Shown here one piece after another: positions 39,640-49,500 of a stretch of 64,000 bases of DNA. A program made the position numbers and the translations under genes. Within the stretch, counting starts at the first letter, position 1, and each line of letters opens with the position of its first letter. The DNA is from Norana najaformis (taxonomy: Eukaryota > Annelida > Clitellata > Crassiclitellata > Hormogastridae): NCBI GenBank assembly GCA_964023275.1, contig OZ029914.1, positions 30,697,351 through 30,761,350 of the forward strand, in the 5' to 3' direction. The notes beneath the pieces were generated by a model. That model saw only the letters and a list, made by a program, of their open reading frames with translations. It searched no databases and had not been told where the DNA came from.

Positions 39640-39715
39640 ATGAATCATAATCGTAAGCTCGAGATTTCTATAGCGCCCAACGAAAGCTCAGTCGCAGGAA
39701 CCAGAAGAAGGAACA
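39640..39715 (-). mobile_element. LINE 3' tail fragment, inverted
   Basis: ATCGTAAGCTCGAGATTTCT then ATAGCGCCCAACGAAAGCTC is the reverse complement of the tail at 22.82-22.88 and 25.46-25.54 kb. Confidence 0.6.
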
Positions 39716-40211
39716 TGAAGGTGTTCATCAGGGAAAATGACTGCAACTAATAATAATGCATTGTACTTAACATTTAATTAAGACTTAACTTAAAAATATG
39801 ATGCAAATTGCATACGCCGAGCTCAGAGTGGCGAAATGGTGAAGATGATGATGGTGGTAGTGATGTTGGTGAAGATGGCAATGATGAATAAACTAAAATA
39901 AAAATATTGACAATTATTATTACTTATTTTATTTCATTATAATATTATAAGTTTTTACCCGACATTGAAAAAGATCTCTCAGGATTTAAAAAGTTCTCCG
40001 GAAAATAAAAGAAATTATATTTTTATTATTCATCCTGACAATATCAAATAAGAAGCTGAACTTTTTCAAAAGACGATTTACACTTGGGGGACTGAGTGTA
40101 ACATGTCATAATTTACAACCAATCAGTTGCTTCAAGCGTCGAACCCAGCATGACTAGTCTTAGTTACAGTAGCTACATTGGTTAAAGCCTACATCAAGGC
40201 GCTTCTGTGCG

Positions 40212-40306
40212 TCAGGATGTAACTGTGAAATGTAAATGTACCTACTTTTGTATAGCAACCGTATAACCTCGACCCTGCTCATTTTGCAGTGAATTGATCG
40301 GGAGAG
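40212..40306 (-). repeat. SINE-A copy 3, truncated, head to head with copy 4
   Basis: GTATAACCTCGACCCTGCTC and the flanking tail are the reverse complement of the SINE-A end. It meets copy 4 within about 10 bases, forming an inverted pair. Confidence 0.65.
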
Positions 40307-40515
40307 CTCTGGATGCTGGTTCGCATACCGATCGTAGTTTTATTTCAGAGACTTCAATCTCGGGCTAACACGGTCCATACAGGAGGACTTCAAATGGTGT
40401 TGCACCCGTTAAGATGGGCAGCGGTGATGAAGGATCTCACCCAATGAATTCATTAAACAAATGAGCAGGGTCGATGCCATACGGTCGCTAAAGAAAAACG
40501 TATAGGCCCTACATC
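40307..40515 (+). repeat. SINE-A copy 4
   Basis: Starts at a box-B-like GGTTCGCATACC, then TTTATTTCAGAGACTTCAAT, GAAGGATCTCACCCAATGAA and GGTCGCTAAAGAAAAACGTA. Confidence 0.7.
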
Positions 40516-40687
40516 TATATAATTCGATAAAGGATAAAGCCATCCCATTAACTCGACATAAACTGGTTAAGGAAACGCGACCAAAAAAAAAACAGACATA
40601 GTTACGTATGTGCACCGGCTATAAATATTCATCATCACAGAAAGCAAACTGTCAGTGTATTAGTCAATCGTCAGCGACTTCGACAGT

Positions 40688-42382
40688 TTCTATGCATTTC
40701 TCAGTTGTTTCTTAGGTTTACTTCAGAGACACCGAGTTATTTCTATGTATTTCCATGTTTCTATGCATTTCTCAGCTGTTTTTTAGATCCAGTTCAAAGA
40801 CACCGAATTGCTTCTATGTATTTCCATGTTTCTATGCATTTCTCAGCTGTTTCTTAGATTTACTTCAGAGACACCGAGTTATTTCTATGTATTTCCATGT
40901 CCCTATGCATTTCTCAGCTGTTTTTTTTAGATCCAGTTCAAAGACACCGAATTGCTTCTATGTATTTCCATGTTTCTATGCATTTCTCAGCTGTTTCTTA
41001 GATTTACTTCAGAGACACCGAGTTATTTCTATGTATTTCCATGTTCCTATGCATTTCTCAGCTGTTTTTTAGGTCCAGTTCAAAGACACCGAGTTATTTC
41101 TATGTATTTCCATGTTTCTATGCATTTCTCAGCTGTTTCTTAGATTTACTTCAGAGACACCGAGTTATTTCTATGTATTTCCATGTTTCTATGCATTTCT
41201 CAGCTGTTTCTTAGGTTTACTTCAGAGACACCGAGTTATTTCTATGTATTTCCATGTTCCTATGCATTTCTCAGCTGTTTTTTTAGATCCAGTTCAAAGA
41301 TACCGAATTGCTTCTATGTATTTCCATGTTTCTATGCATTTCTCAGCTGTTTCTTAGATTTACTTCATAGACACCGAGTTATTTCTATGTATTTCCATGT
41401 TCCTATGCATTTCTCAGCTGTTTTTTTAGATCCAGTTCAAAGATACCGAATTGCTTCTATGTATTTCCATGTTTCTATGCATTTCTCAGCTGTTTCTTAG
41501 GTTTACTTCAGAGACACCGAGTTATTTCTATGTATTTCCATGTTCCTATGCATTTCTCAGCTGTTTTTTTAGATCCAGTTCAAAGATACCGAATTGCTTC
41601 TATGTATTTCCATGTTTCTATGCATTTCTCAGCTGTTTCTTAGATTTACTTCATAGACACCGAGTTATTTCTATGTATTTCCATGTTCCTATGCATTTCT
41701 CAGCTGTTTTTTAGGTCCAGTTCAAAGACATCGAGTTATTTCTATGTATTTCCATGTTTCTATGCATTTCTCAGCTGTTTGTTTAGATCCAGTTCAAAGA
41801 TACCGAATTGCTTCTATGTATTTGCATGTTTCTATGCATTTCTCAGCTGTTTCTTAGATTTACTTCAGAGACACCGAGTTATTTCTATGTATTTCCATGT
41901 TCCTATGCATTTCTCAGCTGTTTTTTAGGTCCAGTTCAAAGACACCGAATTATTTCTATGTATTTCCATGTTTCTATGCATTTCTCAGCTGTTTCTTAGA
42001 TTTACTTCATAGACACCGAGTTATTTCTATGTATTTCCATGTTTCTATGCATTTCTCAGCTGTTTCTTAGGTTTACTTCAGAGACACCGAGTTATTTCTA
42101 TGTATTTCCATGTTCCTAAGCATTTCTCAGCTGTTTTTTAGATCCAGTTCAAAGACACCGAATTGCTTCTATGTATTTCCATGTTTCTATGCATTTCTCA
42201 GCTGTTTCTTAGATTTACTTCAGAGATACCGAGTTATTTCTATGTATTTCCATGTTTCTATGCATTTCTCAGCTGTTTCTTAGATTTACTTCATAGACAC
42301 CGAGTTATTTCTATGTATTTCCATGTTTCTATGCATTTCTCAACTGTTTTTTTTATAGATCCAGTTCAAAGACACCGAGTTG
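40688..42382 (+). repeat. 71-bp minisatellite, about 24 copies in two alternating types
   Basis: All monomers share TCTATGTATTTCCATGTTTC and TATGCATTTCTCAGCTGTTT. Type A continues CTTAGATTTACTTCAGAGAC and type B TTTAGATCCAGTTCAAAGAC. Types mostly alternate A-B with a few A-A steps, and type B varies in the length of its T run. Because 71 is not a multiple of three, the Phe/Tyr/Cys-rich open frames change frame every unit and are not genes. Confidence 0.95.
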
Positions 42383-42641
42383 TTTTCTTTTTCGTCGTCG
42401 TTCCATCGTCTCACCAATTCGCATTTCGCATTCTCCCTAAACCTCGAAGTCGATTGCTGTTCCAAGTACATCAAACAAATCAATCAAAGTAAGCCTGGCG
42501 CAGCAAAGAGCAACGCCAGTATTGTACATGTTTGCGGAGTTGCTGCCTGCAGTGCGTATCGTTGTTGTTGTTTTTTCCGATGTTGGTGTTGCCAAGTGTT
42601 GTTGTTTTCGAGACAGCTCGCTGTCCTCATTCGACGCTGCT

Positions 42642-42748
42642 ATGGCGACGGACGTAGTAGGGGAGAGCGGAGGGGGTAAAGGCTGCCGCATCTTCTTTGG
42701 CCGAAACTGCAAAAGACATGACATACGGTACAGTCATTCGGGCGCCAA
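42642..42748 (+). CDS. Possible first coding exon of a CCCH zinc-finger protein
   Basis: ATG in fair context (GCTATGG) opens MATDVVGESGGGKGCRIFFG then RNCKRHDIRYSHSGA. CRIFFGRNCKRHDIRYSH resembles makorin- or ZC3H10-like CCCH fingers (C..F..G.C..G..CRYSH), with Cys, Cys and His present but Ile where the third Cys should be. A donor CCAA/GTAAAC follows; without splicing the frame stops two bases later. The preceding 270 bases are rich in TCG and GTTGTT and may be the 5'UTR. No second exon was found. It could be a pseudogene or chance. Confidence 0.35.
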
Positions 42749-43255
42749 GTAAACACAAGATTCCGATATACATCGTCAATCATAATCACCGATCAATGTC
42801 ACACAATCAATCATAAGATCGATAGTAGATGTGATATCGCATAATCAGTTACACGTAAATCAAACAGAGGCGCATATCGATTCCAGTCTGATGTTTATCA
42901 CTCACGGCAAAAACCGCCCGCATGATTAGGCTCTACTCAAAAGCGCCTTTTCGTACTTGTTTGGTCTCTGAATGGGACCATGTTTTGCAGAGGTTATGGG
43001 CCATGCAGCTGCGGGCCGTTGTCACACGATTGACTCAGAGGTGGTCTAAAAGCAGGGCATTGCACGCCGGGTTAAAGACTTATGGTCCACTACTTTGACC
43101 TGCATTTATATTGAAACATTATCTTTGGTTCCACAGGGCCCGCAACTGTGGGAGGGAGCCGGGCACAAATGTGAAAAGAGAGAGCCCACTCAGTCTGGTT
43201 AAGATCGAATTTTTACTAAAGGGTCCATTTGAGTAATCTACGGAGAGGGGAAGGA

Positions 43256-43385
43256 AGCAAACAGTTTTTTAATTATCCATCAGTTTCTTTCACGGACTTC
43301 TACTGTGTCGCTTGTGTTCTAATCTTTAAATTGGTCTGTATGTGCTTACTTTTGACGTCTTTCTGTCTGTCTGCTCGTCTGTCTG
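43256..43385 (+). repeat. Direct repeat of about 130 bp, copy 1
   Basis: GCAAACAGTTTTTTAATTAT, then TGTGTCGCTTGTGTTCTAAT and CTGTCTGTCTGCTCGTCTGT; the same order recurs at 44632-44765 at roughly 85-90% identity. Confidence 0.85.
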
Positions 43386-43864
43386 GTTACGCCACCACCT
43401 GCTCTTGTAATTTCAGTTTATTGACATGGAGGTGGACTATTAGAGAACGCAGGTGCTGAGGATAGGTTGGAACAAGATGCGAGGACAGAAAACAGGTGAA
43501 ATGGAATTGGCGGGAAGACCATAAAGAAGAAGAGATACAGAGAAAGATGGTAAAAGACAGATGCTTTGAACGGATCGGCTAAACCCCGCCGCACTTGCAT
43601 AAAGACTATCGATCTTATTGTTTCCAATTACTGCCGCTGTCTCAATTACACCGCGAACGATCGCCGTAATTGAACATAACTCAGCGCTCAAGCCTAACGA
43701 GGCGCAGAAGCAAACGGCGCCCGTAAACGGCCCGACTGCCTATTTATGTTCATAGGATCATTTATAAGCGCGATTTTTGCAAGGGTGTGTTAATTAGCAC
43801 AGGCAGTTTAAACTGTGTATGTCTGGCTTTTGCATATCGCCTTTTCATTAAGCGCTGTTTATAA

Positions 43865-43946
43865 CGACTGTTCATGATTGATGCGTAGCCAGTCAGTCAT
43901 TCGATAGTGGTGCTTAATAAATGCCGAAATAATAATAATAATAATT
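43865..43946 (+). repeat. Partial SINE with AAT tail
   Basis: ATAGTGGTGCTTAATAAATG then CCGAAATAATAATAATAA matches the end of the 35.03-35.22 kb SINE. Confidence 0.5.
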
Positions 43947-44261
43947 CATAAGGTCGTTTTTGTAAGCGCGTATTAGGACGTGTTAAAAAGTGCGCCTGTT
44001 TATTACAAGAGCTGGTTTATATTCATTCTATTCTAATCTTTGAACTTCTAAAACGCCACAATCAAATCAATGGCCGTTGCTAAGTTACGTCGGTTTATAA
44101 GCAACGTGTGAACCGGATCTACATCGGTGAATGAGGATAAAAGCGTTTAGGAAAATACAAAGAACTGTTTCGAGAATTCTGTCGCAATTATTAAGAACCT
44201 GCTCTAATGTCAGCGCTTTATTCTGTGGAAAGCTGTCTAGTCAGTGTATACAACGCCAAGT

Positions 44262-44505
44262 AATTATATAGCGACCGTATGACCTCGACCCTGCTAATTT
44301 TCGCAATGAACCTATCGGGTGATATCCTTCACCACCGCTGCCCGTTTGACTGGGCGCCACGCCATTTAAGGTCCCCGTGCACAGACCGTGCTATCCCGAG
44401 ATTCAAATCTCTGAAATAAGCCACGATCGGGTTGCGAACCAGGGATCCTCATGCACAGAGGCTCCTTGGCATACGCGCTTACCGATGTAGCTAAATAGGC
44501 AACAA
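44262..44505 (-). repeat. SINE-A copy 5, with tRNA-derived head
   Basis: On the minus strand TAGCTACATCGGTAAGCGCG (box A) and CCTGGTTCGCAACCCG (box B) lead into the SINE-A body and its GGTCGCTATATAATTA end. This copy shows that the family is tRNA-derived. Confidence 0.75.
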
Positions 44506-44631
44506 AACGTGAAGAGAACTAACATAATATAAATGGCTCAGTCGGTGTAGTAGTCTGAAGAGTTATCGGTCTGCAAACGGTCGACAATTTACCACAGGCA
44601 AGAGGCGGTCGCTTTGAAGTTATTTGTGGCA

Positions 44632-44765
44632 GCAAACAGTTTTTAATTATCCAGCGGTTTCTTTCACTGACTTCCTTCTGTGTCGCTTGTGTTCTAATCT
44701 TTAAATTGGTGTGTGTGTATACTTTCGACGTATTTCTGCCTGTCTGCTCGTCTGTCTGGCTGTCT
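44632..44765 (+). repeat. Direct repeat of about 130 bp, copy 2
   Basis: Matches 43256-43385 in the same orientation about 1.38 kb away; see that entry. Confidence 0.85.
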
Positions 44766-44934
44766 CCTGCTTGTCTGTTTACATGGCTGTTTCTTTCTCT
44801 CTAACTATATATCCGGGTGTATGTATCGTCGGCCGTGTTCGTTAAATGCGTGTTTCGTGCCGACGATCGTGTTTATGCGTTATACTTCCTGACAAGTGAG
44901 CTGCCACAGATTAAGGGACAGAGCATGAAAAAAT

Positions 44935-45000
44935 ACCAGAGAGACAGAGAGAAAGAAAGAAAGAGAGAAAGAGAGAGAGAGAGAAAGAGAGAGAGGAACA
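44935..45000 (+). repeat. (GA)n-rich purine tract
   Basis: GAGA and GAAAGA runs, purely purine on the plus strand. A related (ACAG)n run lies at 45162-45191. Confidence 0.9.
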
Positions 45001-45158
45001 AGAACTAGAAAAAATAAATTAGGCCTACAACACCATGAGCCTAAAATAGAAAGACGGATAGGAGGGAGAAAATAACAAGAGAGACATATACAGGAAAAAC
45101 AGAATACAGGCAGAAGAAAGAGGTATACAAAGACACTGAGAGAGAAAAAAAAAGAGAC

Positions 45159-45190
<32 letters not shown>

Positions 45191-45642
45191 GGATCTTGAC
45201 ATAATTAGCCATTTAACTAGACTGCTGCTGCATAAATCTTAGAGAGCCAACTTCTGGAAATGAACGTTAATAAGGTACGCACGTCTAAACAAGTCGTCCA
45301 AACCAACCAACGCTTTTACATATATTTATATTTATATATGTATATATATGCTGTAAATAGTATTATGTATATTTCAAACGACACTCGTATATGATGTAAA
45401 CTGGTGTTATATATATATATATATAAATATAAGAAGAAGACAAATATTTACTGCAGAGGTATTATATATAATACCACGTTATAATCATACCAATTTGGCA
45501 CTTTACACCATGTATGCAAGTATCGTTTCATTTCGAAGACTGTTTACATCGGTGAACACACGCATACCTATTGTTACTAAGGGCGTATAGGCTAGTATCG
45601 AGCTGATTGAATGTTTGTACAAGTTGTACACCCTCTGTACAT

Positions 45643-46012
45643 TGTGACGGGAAAGCCGACATTATAAAAGATGTTGTCTTTAAGTTTGGCTCAGACTAGA
45701 TTTTGGTTTTGATCCTGAGTGACGGAATTTTTCTTCTCAGTCTCTTTCGGGTGGTCGTATTTAAGTCTCCCTGCGTGCATGATTGATGTGGTTCTTCTGA
45801 GCCGTTTTGGTTCTATTTGAGCCATTTTTTCGTCAGTCTGTTGGTGGACATTGTTTTCTGGTCACAAGAGGCTGTTCTCTCATTTTATCTCCGTCTGATG
45901 CCGACGTCTTGTTCCTATGTGAGTCATGCTGCGCTTGTAAATAGCTTATTAATTAAAACCATTTCAGCCTAAAGCTGATATATTATTCCCTATCCCTAGA
46001 CAACCTGTAACG
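45643..46012 (+). mobile_element. Possible solo LTR, about 370 bp
   Basis: The ends TGTGACGGG and CCTGTAACG form an imperfect inverted repeat of the TG..CA type (last base A to G). Inside are a TATA-like TTATAAAAG about 20 bases from the left end and an A-rich TTAATTAAAACC near the right. No clear 5-bp target duplication is seen and no second LTR, so the call is tentative. Confidence 0.35.
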
Positions 46013-46397
46013 ATATATATTTGTACATGTTAATATATGTATATTCATCGAAATAAACGACTGTTTATTAGATGACGAATGGTCCCGTGAGAGTTTTGTC
46101 TCAGCAACTAATAGATGATCATTTGATCATCGCCTGGCAATGCAACATTAAAGGCACGAAGTGATGGAATTCGAAGCAAGCATTCCTTCTCGCCATCATT
46201 TATCCTGCACAGGGGTAAACTTCCCCATATTAATATTTTAAAAACCTAACAGCAAAACAAGGTTTGCACGCAGCCCAAAGTCTAAACAGGTAAACAGATA
46301 ATTAAGAAAGTGATGATAACGATGATGGTGGTGATATTTGATGGTGGTGGTGGTGGTATGGGGTTGAATTACGCCATTGCATTGCATTAGACGTGGC

Positions 46398-46591
46398 TCA
46401 TAGGTGGGACTCACGAGCCAGTTGAACAAAGGTCATTCCCCAGAGGATGCTCCAGATCCAGCCGACAATCAGGAGGAAGGTCGTCGTCTGCAGAAGGCCG
46501 GAAACGAGGTTCAGAGCCATCGCATGCAACGGTCGCTTGAGACGCGTCGTTACACCACAACAGAATACGGTGAATGCAGAGATCAGCGTAC
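46398..46591 (-). CDS. STUM: STUM exon 2: remaining SPEC3 domain and stop
   Basis: Residues 153-216. The acceptor TTGTACACAG/GT completes Gly153. It encodes GTLISAFTVFCCGVTTRLKR and LLIVGWIWSILWGMTFVQLA, ending RESHL. The 5' 40 bases are copied several times just upstream (see the array entry). Confidence 0.88.
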
Positions 46592-49500
46592 CTGTGTACA
46601 ACATAACAACACAACAGAATACGGTAAACTGAGATCAGACAATGGCGCCACAATCCTTACCTGTATACATCAGCGTACCTGCCTACATACATCCATAACA
46701 GAATACGGTGAACTGAGATGAGCGTACTTGTATACATCAGCGTACCTGTGTACGTATATCACAAGAGGATACGGTGAAAGCAGAGATCAGTGTACCAGCA
46801 TACACACATCCACAAAAGAGTAGGGTGAAAGCAGAAATCAGAGTACCTGTATACACACATCCACAACAGAATACGGTGAACTGAGATCAGGCAATGGCGC
46901 CACAATTCGTACCTGTATACATCAGCGTACCTGTGTACATACATCACAAGAGGATACGGTGAAAGCAGAGATCAACGTGCCTGTATGCATGCAACAGAAT
47001 ACAGTGAATCACATCACATAGGTCTGTACTTTTAGAATTTATTCTTCACACTCCACACGGTCACACAGTAACGAATTTAGACCTTATGTTATCTTCCCCT
47101 GAAATCTGTGCAAGAAAAGCTGAATTCAACGCAAGCGAAAACTGTTAACAGCTTTAGGTCTTCATGTCGCCAAGACAGATTTGTAGTAGGGCTAATGAAA
47201 TTTTATATATTGCTAAGAGTGCCGCATTGCAAACAGCAAACAGTACACATCGATCGATCGCCCGACAGAATCCACAAAGTGCAATGATTTGGACGTCAAA
47301 TAGAAATTATTATATGTTGCATTGTCTCGTTATAATTGTACTATACAGTGTTTGTTTTCAGACGGAACGCTCCGTAACGGTGTTCCGGCACCTTTTTCGG
47401 CTAATAAAAATAATTTAGTTTTTAATAAAAGAGTTGTGTTACTAAGTTATTTTAATTATGTAATATAATGTAACTTATTTTAATTCAATTTCAGTGTTTA
47501 CAACTACACGCTATTTTCAGTGTTTATTGATTGATAAAAATGAAATTTTAGCACAAAATTCCATAATTTTTCAGTTCCGGAACCTTTTTTCTAGAAAAAA
47601 GCACTGGTACTATATAGTATCGTATTGTACTGTATCACTGTAATCAGTAACAATATGTTTTTAGGGCTGCTGAAGCCATAGCGTTAGTCTAATTGTTGCC
47701 TCTCGGTGATACACGAGTACGCTTCTGTGACACGTCGTGAGACCCAGCGACGCGTGAGACCCAGAGATATGGCGACGTAGGCTGCGTGACTGAACGCACG
47801 ATTGCCCGGTAGTGACGTCACTCAAACAATAAATGACGACATAATATTGTCAGTTAATGTGCTATCGATTCGATCTGATCTCCTGGGAAAAGAAAAGAAA
47901 CGGTTGTTCTGTCTGTAAACAGTTCCGCGAACACCGGCGAACTTGAAGAAGATTACGCACAACAAAATCAATTTCTGGACCTCGTTCATAGAGAAAAAAG
48001 ACATCCATCATTCGTCGAAATTGCCATTGCATGAATATATACATATACATATATACGCATTGTGTTTAGTATCCACTCAGTGGATATCTAAATCTATAGA
48101 CCTCATTGCTACACACGAATGCTATCCATGTAAGCCTATAAGTACTTCTTGGTAATAAAGCTTTCAAGAACTTTGCCCGTAACCCACTCATGCGTGAATT
48201 TTATGGTAATCCGACATTGTCTGGTCTTTTGTCAGTGGCTGCCATCGGCCGGACTGTCCTCTACCAAGCCTGCCAAGATGTGCTGATGCAGCAGATAGCG
48301 TCTATGGTTACGCTACTTTTACGAGTGCGTAATGCTGATATGTGAATCTATTTATGTATCTGAGTATTTTAGCACCTTTTCTAAATGCGCTACAAATATG
48401 TATTTAATTCGCACATACTTCAATTTATGCGATGTTCACAAACTTTTGATCGTCTAAATATGCTCTAAACAAATTTCTGCTTAGATTACATTAAGTAAAA
48501 TGAAAAAAGATGCTCAAGAACCGACCATAGGCCTATTACTCATGCTCACTGTGAACAGATATTTATTTTATATGACTATTCACATATACACTTATCGGCC
48601 CACGAACGTTTAGCGCGTGGTTTTTTGTGACCCAAACAGGCGCTACATAAATTTCCCTGTACAAACACACGTAAACTATCCATACCACACGTAATTAACG
48701 AATGTTCTTTTCCTCTGTTGAAACGGTCCCAGGGGTCATCAGCGCAGCTGACGGAATGAACAGCATCCCATTTCAACACACTATGGGACTCGCAAACCTG
48801 ATGGTGAATTGTGGCGTCATTGCGGTTCGTACAGGCAGTGTCCTTATCTTCCCCTCCCCTTGCGCCTCTTTCCCCCAAGTTCCCTTCCCCGCTTTCGTGG
48901 CATCCATTTGTTTTGATTTTCCCGATTGCGCATAAATTCCCGTCCAACATCCCCATCTGAGTGCATCAGCGAAATTGCACGTCAATAGCAGCATAGTAGA
49001 TGCACGACCAGTGGCAACGAAAGAGCAACGAGCACGGAGTAAGCTTCTGGGTCACTTCAGGTGCAATTTGGGCTTCCCTTATCTTTAGTCTTTAGGCAGT
49101 TTAGACTTCCCTTCCACTTGCTCCTCTCTTCTCTAAATTATAAATCGACCAGTGGCAAAGAGAGAGCGCCGCGCACGGAGTAGGCCTAAGCTTCCGGGTC
49201 ATTGCTAAAGTTTCAAAAGTGGGCTTAAACACGCTGTGTAATAGGCCTACTGATTGGATTTATAAAGTCTTCGCTTGAGTTCATCGTTAGGGTTCGTGTC
49301 AGGATTGTTTCCTGTCAGCAATGTTAGACTAAAGGTTATTCGTTTATTCCTGGGATTGGCGATATAGGGTAAGATTTTTTTATTAGGAGAAGGGGTGAAT
49401 TCCAAACCATAGTCATTGGGAGCATTAGGTATATAATCTGATCTTACCTGACCTGATCTGAGCTAATCTGACCTGACCAAAAATCGATCTAATCTAATCT

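Noticed and set aside
40688-42382. CRISPR-like array
   Set aside because: Units are contiguous 71-bp tandem copies without unique spacers, in a eukaryotic genome.
40755-42492. Family of 63-109-residue Phe/Tyr/Cys-rich repeat proteins
   Set aside because: The 71-bp unit shifts frame each copy, so the same peptide appears in overlapping frames; there is no start context or conservation.
48576-48956. 126-residue minus-strand open frame in the STUM intron
   Set aside because: No recognisable family, signal or splice context; the length is possible by chance in this less AT-rich patch.
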